Origin: Dyella japonica DSM 16301
GTDB taxonomy: Bacteria; Pseudomonadota; Gammaproteobacteria; Xanthomonadales; Rhodanobacteraceae
Reading direction: 5' to 3'
Assembly (NCBI RefSeq): GCF_001010355.1
Contig: NZ_JPLA01000020.1
Coordinates: 45,264 to 109,263 of the forward strand
Length of the DNA: 64,000 bases
The notes beneath the pieces were generated by a model that had not been told where the DNA came from, searched no databases, and worked only from the letters and a program-made list of their open reading frames with translations. A program made the translations under genes and the position numbers. Below are positions 29,821 through 39,562 of the stretch, piece by piece (within the stretch, counting starts at the first letter, position 1; every line of letters starts with the position of its first letter).

Positions 29821-31576
29821 GGCGCACCTTCGGGTCGACGTCATCATCAAACGCGTCATCCAGTTGCATGCGCGCCGCCGAGTAGAGACCGTCCAGCAAC
29901 TGGCTGTTGTCGGCACCGTCAGCTTCGCCCATCGCCTCACGTCCCGCTGCCGCGGCAAAGGAAAAATAGGCAGGGGCTTTGACATGCGCGAGCTCGAGCA
30001 CCGTCTGCGGAAGCATCCAGGCATACATGTTCCTGGTGCTCCCGTGTCCCGGCACGTTGCTCACCGCCACCCAGGGCACGCGCTGCGACTCGGCCGGCTG
30101 TCCATTGCGAAAACGCAGCTCGCGATAGACCTTTTCGAATCCCGGCAAATGGTCACCGTAGAAGACCAGTACATAAGGGCGGCCCCGGTGCTCCAGATAA
30201 CTCCAGAGCCGGCCAAACTCCCGATCGGCGGCGGCAATGTGATACGCATAGCGCGAGAATTCGTCACGCCCCACACGCGACAGACCCGCGGGCATGGCGA
30301 TGGCCATGCGCGCAGCCTCGTCGTTGACGGGCGCCCCCTTGTAGGGCCCGTGCGCCTCAATACTTATCGCAAAGACGAAGGTCGGTCGTTGCTCCTGCTG
30401 AAGCTGCGCAATGATCTCCTCCGTCATGGAATGATCCGAGAGAAACAACCCATCCTTGAACCCGGTGGGCTTGAACTCGTGGGTAGTGACAAACGTCGAG
30501 AAGCCCAGCGAGCGGAATGCGTATCGACGATTCCAGAACTCCCCGCTGTTGCCGTGTATCGCCACGGTCCTGTAGCCGGCGTCGTCGAAGGCATGCGGCA
30601 GGCCCGGCAACGTGTCACGGGAAATCTGCAGGTAGGGAAATTGCATCCGCGGGTATGCGGCCAGCGGAATGCCGGTCAACACCTCAAATTCGGTGCGTAG
30701 CGTGCCGCCGCCGAAGGTGGGAACCGTCATCAGCCCGCTGACGCCGACTGCCGTGGCCTGGTGCAACGAAGGCAGCCATGGCGTCGTGTCGGGTACCTCT
30801 TCGAGCACGTCTGGATTGAAGAATGACTCGCTTTGAATCACCACGACGTCCGGTGGTATCCCCGCAAAAGTCGCCGCATCGGACGACGGCAGGTTCAGCC
30901 GGAGCTTCAGCTGCTTGACCGCACGTCCGTCGATGGGCTCATCGAGCGCCTGACCCATATAGTCCGTCTCATGCAGCAGCGTGCCCAGCACGCCCGCACG
31001 GAACTGCGTCAGAAAGGGAGAAGCAGGCGATATACCCAACAGCTCTTCGCTATAGGCCCGTCTGCCCATGTCGCCAAAAAGCAGGTACGCACCAACGCCC
31101 AGGACGACAGCCAGGCATCCCAGTCGCACCAGCACCCTGCCGATCAACAGCGGTCGCTCGATGCGCCAGAGCAGCACGGCACCAGCGACGAGCAGTACGA
31201 ATCCCAGCAACAGCCAGGCAGCATTGATGTAGTGAGCGAAAAGAACGACGGTATTCCAATCGGGATGCTTGAGCAGGTAGCCGTCGAAGGCCGTGAGAGG
31301 CAACGCGAGGTATTTGATCTTTTCCGCGTTGATCAGGCACAGGCAGGCCATCAACGCCAGCGACAGGAAAGAGGACAATGCCGCCCGTCCGGTGAGCGCG
31401 ATCAAGGCACCCAGCAGCACGCAGACAGGAAGCGAGCTGGCCCAGAATCCATAGGAGAACAGGTAGCTGTTCACCTGGACCTTCAACGCCAGGCGATCAA
31501 TCCACCATGCACCCACCGTCGTCGCCGCCACGGCGACGAGCACCACCCAAACGCGGTACCGCCACATCCCAGCCAT
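29810..31576 (-). CDS. LTA synthase / sulfatase-type phosphoglycerol transferase family protein
   Basis: A 588-residue protein. About five N-terminal membrane helices (1-190) precede a periplasmic alkaline-phosphatase-fold domain. DVVVIQSESFFNPD holds the metal-binding Glu, and VPTFGGGTLRTEFEVLTG carries the Thr nucleophile region of LtaS/OpgB-like enzymes. FYGDHLPG near the C-terminus has the Asp-His metal ligands. In Gram-negatives such enzymes decorate osmoregulated glucans or lipids with phosphoglycerol or phosphoethanolamine. The start at 31576 has a run of six G upstream; a codon at 31729 adds a basic extension. It overlaps the next small gene. Confidence 0.85.
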   Translation of the reverse strand: MAGMWRYRVWVVLVAVAATTVGAWWIDRLALKVQVNSYLFSYGFWASSLPVCVLLGALIALTGRAALSSFLSLALMACLCLINAEKIKYLALPLTAFDGYLLKHPDWNTVVLFAHYINAAWLLLGFVLLVAGAVLLWRIERPLLIGRVLVRLGCLAVVLGVGAYLLFGDMGRRAYSEELLGISPASPFLTQFRAGVLGTLLHETDYMGQALDEPIDGRAVKQLKLRLNLPSSDAATFAGIPPDVVVIQSESFFNPDVLEEVPDTTPWLPSLHQATAVGVSGLMTVPTFGGGTLRTEFEVLTGIPLAAYPRMQFPYLQISRDTLPGLPHAFDDAGYRTVAIHGNSGEFWNRRYAFRSLGFSTFVTTHEFKPTGFKDGLFLSDHSMTEEIIAQLQQEQRPTFVFAISIEAHGPYKGAPVNDEAARMAIAMPAGLSRVGRDEFSRYAYHIAAADREFGRLWSYLEHRGRPYVLVFYGDHLPGFEKVYRELRFRNGQPAESQRVPWVAVSNVPGHGSTRNMYAWMLPQTVLELAHVKAPAYFSFAAAAGREAMGEADGADNSQLLDGLYSAARMQLDDAFDDDVDPKVRHAL

Positions 31577-31853
31577 CCCGCCCCCCAGGCGTGCGCTTAC
31601 GCATCGCGTCGCGACAAACGGACGGCCATCTGACTGCTCGCCCGCTAGTGCTTTCGTGAACCTGTCACGCAGCGAAACACTACAGTTACATGACAGCGTG
31701 CGCAAGCTTGGCGCAAGCAATAGAGACAATCAGGAATTCCCGACCTCGGGCTGCCTCATGGCGTTGCCAGGCGCGACACCATCCCGACGCTGCCACGACG
31801 GCTGATCGCTTCGATACGTTGATCCCAAGGGACCTTTTGGAGGCCCGGGTCGC

Positions 31854-32801
31854 TTATTGGCGTGGCGAGCGCACGCGCAGCGTATTGCGCCCTGCGGCCT
31901 TCGCCTCGTACAGCGCACGGTCGGCGTGACTGAGCAGGGCTTCGCAGCTGGCGCGCGTGGACGACGGAAGATCGTCGAGGCTGGCCACGCCTATGCTGAT
32001 GGTGACGCAACCATGCGAGCTGTCCGGATGCCAGATGCTGAGCGCGCGGACATCCTGCAGCACATGCTGCGCCACCTGCTGCGCACCCGCCGCGCGCGTG
32101 CCCGGCAATACCGCGATGAATTCCTCGCCGCCGTAGCGGCCGACCATGTCGTCATGACGCTGGATGCGCGCGCGCAGGCACGCCCCGATCGCGCGCAGGC
32201 ATTCGTCGCCGAGCTGATGGCCGAAGCGGTCGTTGTAACTCTTGAAGAAGTCCACATCGATCATCAGCATCGACAGCGGAACGCCCTTGCGCAGGCAACG
32301 CCCGGCCTCCTTGGCGACGGCGTCGTCCATGCGCCGGCGATTGGCCAGGCCGGTCAGGTGATCGTGGTTGGCCTGGTGGTGCCAATGGCGACGCGCTTCA
32401 TCAGTCGCCTCCTGCATGCGTTTGCGCGCGGTGATGTCGACCAGCACCGAGGTGATGCCCTGTACCCTGCCGTCCACATCGCGCACCGACTGCAACGCCA
32501 GCATGAAGTGCCGTCCGTGGCAGGCCACTTCGCGCTCCATGCGATCGACGCCGGCATCGAAGTGGGCAAAATCATCGCGCAGCTGTTGGTGCGCACCAGG
32601 CAGGTAATCGTTGACCTGCCGGCCGATCACGTCAGCCGGCGCAAGCCCGTGAATCGCAGCATACGCGCGGTTCGCGGCGAGACAGCAACCATCGCGGCCG
32701 ATCACGCCGAGCGCGACCGGAAGGGTGTCGTACAGAGCCTGCAGCGAGGCCGTCGGCAGGCGCGTGGGCGCGGCGCGCAACGGCGCCGTCAACGCATCCA
32801 C
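31854..32801 (-). CDS. PAS-GGDEF diguanylate cyclase
   Basis: A 315-residue soluble protein: a PAS domain (about 20-140) and a GGDEF domain (about 155-310). The catalytic motif is GGEEF, in RYGGEEFIAVLPG, competent in known cyclases. DHLTGLANRRRMDD and the DVDFFKSYND metal-binding segment are intact, so c-di-GMP synthesis is expected. The GTG at 32801 is preferred; it overlaps the upstream GlsB-type gene by 13 bases. The Ribosome-binding site is weak, so the exact start is uncertain. It probably controls motility or biofilm formation. Confidence 0.85.
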   Translation of the reverse strand: MDALTAPLRAAPTRLPTASLQALYDTLPVALGVIGRDGCCLAANRAYAAIHGLAPADVIGRQVNDYLPGAHQQLRDDFAHFDAGVDRMEREVACHGRHFMLALQSVRDVDGRVQGITSVLVDITARKRMQEATDEARRHWHHQANHDHLTGLANRRRMDDAVAKEAGRCLRKGVPLSMLMIDVDFFKSYNDRFGHQLGDECLRAIGACLRARIQRHDDMVGRYGGEEFIAVLPGTRAAGAQQVAQHVLQDVRALSIWHPDSSHGCVTISIGVASLDDLPSSTRASCEALLSHADRALYEAKAAGRNTLRVRSPRQ

Positions 32802-33049
32802 TGCTTGAAAACGCGCAGCATCAAGAGCAGCGCGATGGCGCCCAGGATGGCCGTCACCACTGACGCGATGTACCCATCGCCCACGCTGATGCCGGCGAGA
32901 TGGGCGAGCCAGCCGCCAAGACATGCGCCCAGCACACCGATCAGGATGTCGATGATCAAGCCATACCCATCGCCCTTCACCAGCACGCTAGCGAGGCAGC
33001 CAGCCAACGCACCGAGGATGATCCACACCAGCAGGTTGTATTCCGCCAT
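32789..33049 (-). CDS. GlsB/YeaQ/YmgE family small membrane protein
   Basis: An 86-residue protein with three hydrophobic helices and the glycine-rich family pattern (IILGALAGCLASVLVKGDG near 10-28, ILIGVLGACLGGWLA near 36-50). AGAGAGG lies upstream of the ATG at 33049. The family is stress-associated (transglycosylase-associated protein name, function unproven). The stop overlaps the GGDEF gene by 13 bases. Confidence 0.85.
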   Translation of the reverse strand: MAEYNLLVWIILGALAGCLASVLVKGDGYGLIIDILIGVLGACLGGWLAHLAGISVGDGYIASVVTAILGAIALLLMLRVFKQWMR

Positions 33050-33756
33050 AGCCCGGCCTCTCTGGTACGCGAAACCAGCGCAGCGATGGATTGCCACACA
33101 GGTGGGTGACCTTGCTGCGCGACGAGGTTGCACCGCAACGAGGCTTGCACCTGCTCGGGCAAACCTCGTGCGGTGATCTCCGTGAAAATCCCAACAAACC
33201 GGCCAGGGGTTGCGCGGTTTGTCGCCGGCGTACTCACCGGCACATGTCATCCATGGCATGCGGAAAGCCCTCACGCGATCGGTGCCGCTGTCGCGACATA
33301 CCGTTCGGGTGAACATGGATCCATTGGACGATGGGCGGCGCGCGGGAGGAATCAGAACATTCCTAGCGTGCCCGCGGAGGTCGATGCGTTCCGGCGCAGA
33401 CCCAAACGCCGGCCTAGGCTGTTTGACCTATTTTCGCGCCGTGCAGACGCGCCAACATGGACCGGCCGCCCGGCGTTACCCAAGCAGATGCATCGTGATG
33501 TTGGGCAGGCTCCCGCCGCCGCACGCGATGTCCGAATCTGCCGGGACACTCTGCGGAGCCGGCCACCGATGTTTCCTTGCCCGATCTCAGCTGCAGCCTG
33601 TGCCAAGGCACGCGTGGCTCCTCGCCCGCTCCCTCGCGTTACTCCCCTACCCCATGGATGTCCTGCACGCGCATCGCCATGCCGTCATCGCATGGCCGTG
33701 CCTTCAATCGACTGACCGTTGCACACCAACCGGGGACTTCCCCACAGGAGCACGCG
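33050..33756. other. 707-base region without a convincing gene
   Basis: Open frames on the plus strand (33128-33715 and 33210-33896) are Arg/Pro/Cys-rich, overlap each other, and have no ribosome-binding site or family features. I see no RNA gene. It should hold the promoters for the leftward GlsB gene and the rightward secreted protein gene. Confidence 0.45.
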
Positions 33757-34533
33757 ATGAAACACACCACGTTCGGGCTGGCACTCACGCTGCTGTTTTC
33801 ATGCACCACGGCGGCCATCGCTGCCGACAACGCAAAGACCCTGGTCGTGCGCGATTACACCGACTCGGTGGCGCCGGCCGATCAGGAAGCCTATGAAGCG
33901 GGCATCAAGGCGTTCAATCAGTGCCTCAGCCAGCACGGCTTCAAATACAACTGGGGCGCCTGGGTGCATGAAACAGGTGACACCTATGCCTACTCCTATG
34001 TGACCGACCCACTCCCCTGGTCCGCGTTCGACGCGATGCGCACGGCCGGCAAGGCCTGCGACGGCGCCATCCGCACCGGCGTCAATCCCCATCTGAAGAG
34101 CGAGATCAGCGCCTTCATGGAGATCCATCCGGAACTGAGCCACATGGCCAACGGGCAGACCATCAACCAGCCCTACATCGAAGTGATCAGCTTCAAGTTG
34201 AAGCAGGGACACGAGGCACGCGAAGCCTTCCTCGACGTGGTGAAAAAGATCACCGCGGCAGCCGACAAATCGAAATGGCCGAACTACTACGCCACCGGCG
34301 AGATACGCGACGCAGGCGGCGATGCGCCCGACTTCCAGGTACTGATTCCCGCCAAGTCATGGGAAGAAATAGGCAAGGAACCGGCCACGCCGTTGTGGGC
34401 CATGGTCGAGAGCGTCTACGGCAAACCGGAGGCGCAGGCCATGCGCAAATCGCTCAACGATGCCGTGCAGGAGCAGAACTCGCATGTGGACAGCTACAAC
34501 ACCGACTTGAGTTACAAGGCGTCCGGCAAATAA
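33757..34533 (+). CDS. conserved hypothetical periplasmic protein
   Basis: A 258-residue protein. A Sec signal peptide (LALTLLFSCTTAAIAA) should be cleaved near residue 22, leaving a soluble mature domain. It is rich in aromatic residues (YNWGAWVHETGDTYAYSY) and ends in polar helices. The pattern resembles a periplasmic ligand-binding or heme-free dimeric ferredoxin-like fold, but no family is recognised. GGAG lies 9 bases before the ATG. An intrinsic terminator follows the stop, so it is probably a single-gene transcript. Confidence 0.75.
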   Translation: MKHTTFGLALTLLFSCTTAAIAADNAKTLVVRDYTDSVAPADQEAYEAGIKAFNQCLSQHGFKYNWGAWVHETGDTYAYSYVTDPLPWSAFDAMRTAGKACDGAIRTGVNPHLKSEISAFMEIHPELSHMANGQTINQPYIEVISFKLKQGHEAREAFLDVVKKITAAADKSKWPNYYATGEIRDAGGDAPDFQVLIPAKSWEEIGKEPATPLWAMVESVYGKPEAQAMRKSLNDAVQEQNSHVDSYNTDLSYKASGK

Positions 34534-34559
34534 CCAGCCTGTCGACCGACCGGAAGAAC

Positions 34560-34583
34560 AAAGGCCGCTCGAGGGCGGCCTTT
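34560..34583 (+). terminator. Rho-independent terminator
   Basis: AAAGGCCGC..GGCGGCCTTT stem with TTTGTTGT following. It ends the secreted protein gene; the symmetrical A-tract also allows termination of the convergent OmpA gene. Confidence 0.8.
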
Positions 34584-34619
34584 GTTGTGTTGGCTGGGTG
34601 ATGCGCAGAAGCGCGTGAC

Positions 34620-35237
34620 TTAGATGCTTCCCGCGCCCGCCGTACTCGCCGTGGTCCCTGCGCTCCCCGCAAAGTCCGTCACCAGCGATACGCGACGATT
34701 GGGCATGCCCTGGTCACCCGTCGCGCCCTTCACCACCTGTCGGTTCTTCGCCTTGCCATAGCTCACGGCGCGCACCTGGTCGGCATTGAGGCCGCCGGTC
34801 TGCACCAGGTAATCGCGCACGGCTTGCGCTCGCTTGAGCGCCAGCTGCTGGTTGTAGCCGGCCGAACCGGCAGGGTCGGCGAAGCCTTCCGCGGTGATCA
34901 CCGCGTTGGCGTGGTGATCGCGCATCACCTTTGCAAAATCGTCGAGCCGTTGCTTGTCCTCATCGCGCAGCGTGCTCTGGTTGGTATCGAAGTGCGCAAT
35001 GGTGTCCACGCTGATACGGCCCGCCATGGCCGTGATCTGGGTGTCGTATTGCGCAAACTTGGTGTGCATCTCCTGCGTGATCGCATCGATCTCCTGCTGT
35101 TGCTTCTGATCGTTGCTGCGCAGTTCTGCCACGGTGGCATCGAAGTCGCTTTTCTTGACATAGCCGGTGCAGCCGCAAAGCGCGACCACGAACAGTCCGA
35201 CCAGGCCACGACCGATACGAGTGCTGGTACTTGCCAT
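34620..35237 (-). CDS. OmpA family lipoprotein
   Basis: A 205-residue protein. The signal ends in a lipobox (ALCGC, Cys about 23), followed by a coiled-coil-like linker rich in Gln and Lys (DQKQQQEIDAITQEMHTK) and an OmpA C-terminal peptidoglycan-binding domain (FDTNQSTLRDEDKQRL, TAEGFADPAGSAGYNQ, PNRRVSLV). It should tether the outer membrane to the cell wall. GAGGAG lies 8 bases before the ATG. The last 15 residues are a Gly/Thr/Ala-rich tail. Confidence 0.88.
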   Translation of the reverse strand: MASTSTRIGRGLVGLFVVALCGCTGYVKKSDFDATVAELRSNDQKQQQEIDAITQEMHTKFAQYDTQITAMAGRISVDTIAHFDTNQSTLRDEDKQRLDDFAKVMRDHHANAVITAEGFADPAGSAGYNQQLALKRAQAVRDYLVQTGGLNADQVRAVSYGKAKNRQVVKGATGDQGMPNRRVSLVTDFAGSAGTTASTAGAGSI

Positions 35238-35489
35238 GGTGTTCTCCTCTCGTTAGCGGTGCGCAAACACTCGCCGCGTTGACGGCGAGCGCATTCGCTC
35301 AAGGAGTATGCACGGCAGGCGTCAAGCTGGCGCCAATGCGTAAATCTACGGGTTTGGACGTCTATTTGCGGGACCGGGACGCGCTAAGACCGCAGCCAGG
35401 TCTTTCATGGCCGCAGTCCATCTCACCATGCGCCAAAAATCCAAAACACCGCATGAATATGGGCGCCCGGCAGGGGCACCTTTGGCGGC

Positions 35490-35738
35490 TCAAGACCGCC
35501 CGGTGACCTTGCGGAAGCGGCGCTCCTGCACGACCCACATGCCCAGGCCGTAGCCGGCGCCGGCCAGCGCGCCCCATAGCAGGGCGGACTCCGCCACGGT
35601 CAGGCGCGGATGGGGGATGACGTAGGTCATGATCAAAAACATGGGGAGGCCATAGAGCAGCACCCCATTCAACAGCACATAGCGCAGCCGTCCCTGCGCG
35701 CGGATCCTGGCCCAACGATCGAATTCCCTGGTCTGCAT
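35490..35738 (-). CDS. hypothetical two-helix membrane protein
   Basis: An 82-residue protein with two hydrophobic helices (VLLNGVLLYGLPMFLIMTYV near 21-40 and ALLWGALAGAGYGLGMWVV near 52-70) and basic ends, so it is probably a small inner membrane protein. No family recognised. GGGGG lies 6-10 bases before the ATG. The neighbouring genes do not suggest a role. Confidence 0.6.
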   Translation of the reverse strand: MQTREFDRWARIRAQGRLRYVLLNGVLLYGLPMFLIMTYVIPHPRLTVAESALLWGALAGAGYGLGMWVVQERRFRKVTGRS

Positions 35739-35833
35739 GCGTGCCCCCGTAAGCCTCGCTCTGAAAGTAGAACCAGGCTTGGAACGCGCGAGCAGCCCAT
35801 GGGTTGAATCCCCCCAGTGGATTCGTTCAGAAC

Positions 35834-37489
35834 TTAGAACTCGGTCCAGCTTTGATCCGCCGTGGCGAGGGCCCGCACGGGGTTCGTTGATCTGCGAAGC
35901 GCCGCCGTCCGCGTGGGCGCGGCGTGAACCGCCCGTGCTGCCGATTCGCTTCGTGCCTCACCCGTCAGGGTGAAGTAAGCCACCTGATTCATCAGCACTT
36001 GGGACAGGTCCAGCGTGTTGCGGCTGGCGGCGCTGGCCTGTTCTACCAGGGCGGCGTTCTGCTGGGTGACTTCGTCCAGCGAGAGCACGGCGTTGTTTAC
36101 CTGCCCGATGCCCGCCGACTGTTCTTCCGAGGCCGCGGCGATCACCTCGACGATGGTGCTCACCTCGCGCACTTCGTCCGCGATGTCGCTAAGCACGCTG
36201 TCCGTGCGCTGCACCAGCGTGGCGCCTTGGGCGACCTTGTCGGCGACGTCCTGGATCAGCGACTTGATGTTCTTGGCCGCAGCACCACTACGCTGCGCCA
36301 GCACTCGCACTTCCGAGGCGACCACGGCAAAACCGCGACCCTGCTCGCCGGCGCGGGCCGCCTCGACGGCCGCATTGAGTGCCAGCAGATTGGTCTGGAA
36401 AGCGATCTCGTCAATCATCACCACGATCTCGCCGACTTGCTTGCTGACTTGCGTGATCGCGGCCATCGCATCAACGGCGCCATGGGCGATGTCGCGGCCT
36501 TCGTCCGCACGCTGGCGCATGCGCATGGCCATGCCGCGGGCCTGGCTCGCGCCTTCGGCGTTCTGCTTGACCGTGCTGGAGAGTTCTTCCATGGATGCGG
36601 CCGTTTCCTCCAGTGAACTCGCCTGCTCCTGCGTGCGCTGCGAGAGATCATCGTTGCCCTGCGACAGGTCGCGCGCGGCGGAGGTCACCTGCTCGGCCAC
36701 ATCGCGCACCTGCGTGACGATGCTGGCGAGCTGGCGATCCATCGCATCAAGCGACCGCAGCGTGTCGCTGAATTCATCATTGCCGGCGATCACCGTGGCG
36801 TTGTTGAGTTTGCCTTGCTGGATCGCACTGGCCAGTGCGCGAGCCTGCTCGAGTGGGCGGGTGACTGCGCGTATCAACGCGATGGCCGCAGCCACCAGCC
36901 AGCCCAGGGCGACTGCCAGCACGGCAAGCGCCATCTCCCAGGTGCGAGTGAAGCTGGCCGCGGCGGCTTGCTTATGGTCTGCCGCCTGTTTCGCGTTGAT
37001 GGCCCTCAGGCGATCGATGAGCGCCGTGGCGCGGCCCATGGCATCGGCGACCTTGGCCAGATGCAGCTGGCGCGCCTGATCGGTCTTGCCGTCGTCGAGC
37101 CACTGGGCCTCGCGGCTCGCCTCGGGGCCGGTTTCCGCCATCAGGCTGGCGAACTCGGTGGCCACCTTGCTCTCCTCGTCGCTTGAAACCATGGCTGGGT
37201 AATAAGTTTTCCAGGCTGCCGACAGGCGCTCGTGACCGAGCTTGATGCGCGCCGACGCATCGCGCCGAGAGGGCTCGATCAGCGATTGGTTGAGTGCCTG
37301 GCGATCATCCACGATCGCTGCGCGCATCGCGCTGACCGTGACGATCGCCATCAAGTTGTTCTGATAGATGTCGTCGACCATGGCATGTGTCTTGCGCACG
37401 CCTACCATTCCCACCATGCCGACGACGAACGCGAGCGCCAGGGCGAGGCCCATGGTCGCGATGATTCTCAAACGAATGGTGACACGCAT
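35834..37489 (-). CDS. methyl-accepting chemotaxis protein
   Basis: A 551-residue chemoreceptor: membrane helix 1 ([19 protein letters not shown]), a periplasmic four-helix-bundle sensor (about 35-190), membrane helix 2 ([19 protein letters not shown]), HAMP, and the signalling hairpin tip [22 protein letters not shown]. The C-terminus ends SWTEF, matching the xWxxF pentapeptide that tethers CheR/CheB, like NWETF in E. coli Tar. It is thus a full-length, adaptation-competent receptor. GGGGAG lies upstream. No che genes are in the window. Confidence 0.95.
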   Translation of the reverse strand: MRVTIRLRIIATMGLALALAFVVGMVGMVGVRKTHAMVDDIYQNNLMAIVTVSAMRAAIVDDRQALNQSLIEPSRRDASARIKLGHERLSAAWKTYYPAMVSSDEESKVATEFASLMAETGPEASREAQWLDDGKTDQARQLHLAKVADAMGRATALIDRLRAINAKQAADHKQAAAASFTRTWEMALAVLAVALGWLVAAAIALIRAVTRPLEQARALASAIQQGKLNNATVIAGNDEFSDTLRSLDAMDRQLASIVTQVRDVAEQVTSAARDLSQGNDDLSQRTQEQASSLEETAASMEELSSTVKQNAEGASQARGMAMRMRQRADEGRDIAHGAVDAMAAITQVSKQVGEIVVMIDEIAFQTNLLALNAAVEAARAGEQGRGFAVVASEVRVLAQRSGAAAKNIKSLIQDVADKVAQGATLVQRTDSVLSDIADEVREVSTIVEVIAAASEEQSAGIGQVNNAVLSLDEVTQQNAALVEQASAASRNTLDLSQVLMNQVAYFTLTGEARSESAARAVHAAPTRTAALRRSTNPVRALATADQSWTEF

Positions 37490-37623
37490 GCTGCCGACTC
37501 CCCGATGGATGACTCACCCTGTAAGGGAGATCGGCGAAGCAAGCGTCATCCTTGATGGGAGCTTTGATGCGCGACGGCGTAGGGATTAGCCGATGCAGCG
37601 CCTGCAGAATTCAAGCTGACGCA

Positions 37624-38019
37624 TCACGCCATGTGTTCGATGCCATCGGGCAGCGTAACCCACGGGTGCATGCACTCCTCGTACACCGAAATGCTCGGCG
37701 CGGGAAAATCGGCATTGGAAAACGCACCCACCGGCACGCCCACCAGACCCTCGACCGAATCCAGACGGTAGTACACGGTGGCGCCGCACTGCGGACAGAA
37801 GTAGAACGTGGCCGAACCACCCGTCTCGCCGTGCCGCACATAAGCCGTCGCGTTGCCGCGGATCACCACCGCACTCTCGTGAAAGCGCGCCTGCACCCCG
37901 AACACGCTGCCGGTGCGCCGCTGGCAGGCATTGCAGTGGCAGATCGAGACGCGCAGCGGCTCTTCGGTGGCCCGTAGCATCAGCTGGCGGCAACTGCAGG
38001 TGGCAACGCGCTGTGGCAT
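37624..38019 (-). CDS. GFA family protein (glutathione-dependent formaldehyde-activating-like / CENP-V fold)
   Basis: A 131-residue zinc-binding protein of the Mss4-like fold. The Cys ligands are in ATCSCRQL (near 7-11), CHCNACQ (near 27-33) and FCPQCGATVYY (near 74-84). The length matches the family. Some members were reported to bind glutathione or S-hydroxymethylglutathione, but most are uncharacterised. No ADH or FGH genes are adjacent, so a formaldehyde role is not supported by context. Confidence 0.88.
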   Translation of the reverse strand: MPQRVATCSCRQLMLRATEEPLRVSICHCNACQRRTGSVFGVQARFHESAVVIRGNATAYVRHGETGGSATFYFCPQCGATVYYRLDSVEGLVGVPVGAFSNADFPAPSISVYEECMHPWVTLPDGIEHMA

Positions 38020-38145
38020 GGCGGGCTCTTGGCGGGCAAAGGAAGAAACGTATCGACGCGCGCACTATACGCGGACGCAAGACCCCAGGCTGCCCGCCGG
38101 CCGGCACCCATGCTACGGTCGGCGCACTACCTGCGGAGCCTCTCC

Positions 38146-38988
38146 ATGTCCCCGTCCCGTGCCTGGCTGGTCGCCACCTTCGCCATCCTGTCCACCCTCG
38201 CCAGCCTGCCGCTCGCGGCGCAGGGCCTACGCGTGATGAGCTTCAACGTGCGCGTGCCCGTGGCGACCGACGGCCCCAACCGATGGGAGGCACGGCGCGA
38301 CCTGATGGTCAGCACCATCCGCGAACAACACCCCGATGTGCTTGGCACACAGGAACTCCACCTGGAACAGGGCGACTACATCGTTTCCAAGCTGCCCGAG
38401 TACACCTGGTTCGGCATCGATCGCCACGGCGGCCACAGCGACGAGCACATGGGTGTGTTCTATCGCAAGGACAAACTCGTACTGAAGGACTCGGGCAACT
38501 TCTGGCTATCCGATACGCCCGACGTACCCGGCAGCATCACCTGGGGACACCCTTATCCGCGCATGGTGACCTGGGCTTTGTTCGAGGACAAAGCCACGCA
38601 CCGCAGCTTCTACTACTACAACACGCACCTGCCCTATCAGGAGCAGGACGAGCCGGCGCGCGTCAAAGGGGCCAAGGAAATCCTTGGTCGTCTTGCCGCG
38701 CTGCCGGCGAATGCGCCCTTCATTTTGACCGGCGACTTGAATACTGATGCCAGCAGTCCGACGTATGCGCTGCTGACCAAGGAGCTGGTTGATACGCGCG
38801 CTGTCGCTGGCAAGGTGGAAGGGCCGGAGAAGACCTTTCACAACTTCACCGGCAATCCGACTGAGCGCATCGATTTCATACTGGAGCGCGGTTTCAAGCC
38901 GACGCGTTTTGCCACGCTGACTACGCAGAAGGATGGGCGCTATCCGTCCGACCACTTTCCGGTTGTCGCCGACCTCAGCTGGAAATAG
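38146..38988 (+). CDS. secreted endonuclease/exonuclease/phosphatase family protein
   Basis: A 280-residue protein. A signal peptide (LVATFAILSTLASLPLAA) precedes an EEP (DNase I-like) domain: LRVMSFNVRV (Asn/Glu metal site), DVLGTQELH, TGDLNTDASSP, and the C-terminal SDHFPVVADL with the catalytic Asp-His pair. It is typical of periplasmic or secreted phosphodiesterase/phosphatase members. The ATG at 38146 has GGAG 10 bases upstream; earlier in-frame codons lack a signal peptide. It is followed by the tandem hairpin array. Confidence 0.88.
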   Translation: MSPSRAWLVATFAILSTLASLPLAAQGLRVMSFNVRVPVATDGPNRWEARRDLMVSTIREQHPDVLGTQELHLEQGDYIVSKLPEYTWFGIDRHGGHSDEHMGVFYRKDKLVLKDSGNFWLSDTPDVPGSITWGHPYPRMVTWALFEDKATHRSFYYYNTHLPYQEQDEPARVKGAKEILGRLAALPANAPFILTGDLNTDASSPTYALLTKELVDTRAVAGKVEGPEKTFHNFTGNPTERIDFILERGFKPTRFATLTTQKDGRYPSDHFPVVADLSWK

Positions 38989-39000
38989 CGCGAAACTCAC

Positions 39001-39537
39001 CTTGTAGGAGCGCACCCTGTGCGCGACTGCGGTGCACCGCAGCGATCGGTCGCGCACAGGGTGCGCTCCCACAGGGGGATAGGCCGCTCCCGCATTCCAG
39101 TAATCGCTGATCCACGCTGAAATCAGGTCCATGCCCCACAACCTGCGAGATCCTTGTGGGAGGGCACCCTGTGCCCGACTGCGGTGCGTCACAGGTGGCC
39201 TGTCGCGCACAGGGTGCGCTCCCACAGGGGGATCGGCCGCTCCCGCGTTCCAGTAATCGCTGATCCACGCTGAAATCAGGTCCATGCCCCACAGCTTGAG
39301 AAATCCTTGTGGGAGGGCACCCTGTGCCCGACTGCGGTGCGTCACAGGTGGCCTGTCGCGCACAGGGTGCGCTCCCACAAGGGGATCGGCCGCTCCCGCG
39401 TTCCAGTAATCGCTGATCCGCGCTGAAATCAGGTCCATGCCCCACAACCTGAGAAATCCTTGTGGGAGGGCACCCTGTGCCCGACTGCGGTGCGTCGCAG
39501 GTGGCATGTCGCGCACAGGGTGCGCTCCCACAGGGTT
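39001..39537. repeat. tandem array of four ~153-bp units, each with a GTGGGAG-family hairpin
   Basis: Units start at about 39001, 39153, 39306 and 39459 (periods 152-153). Each has a left arm (TGTGGGAGGGCACCCTGTGC-like), a spacer, a right arm (GCGCACAGGGTGCGCTCCCAC), then a conserved ~75-base linker containing CCAGTAATCGCTGATCC and GAAATCAGGTCCATGCCCC. The last unit lacks the linker. Copies 2-4 carry GGG in the left arm instead of the GCG needed for perfect pairing. It lies between the convergent EEP and rsgA genes. Confidence 0.92.
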
Positions 39538-39562
39538 TTGTTGCACGCTGGGGCGCGATCCA

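Noticed and set aside
33128-33715. 195-codon frame in the 33 kb gap
   Set aside because: Arg/Pro/Cys-rich, no ribosome-binding site, overlaps another similar frame; no homology pattern.
39001-39537. CRISPR array
   Set aside because: Units are 153 bp, identical including the linkers, with internal hairpins; there are no short repeats with unique spacers and no cas genes.
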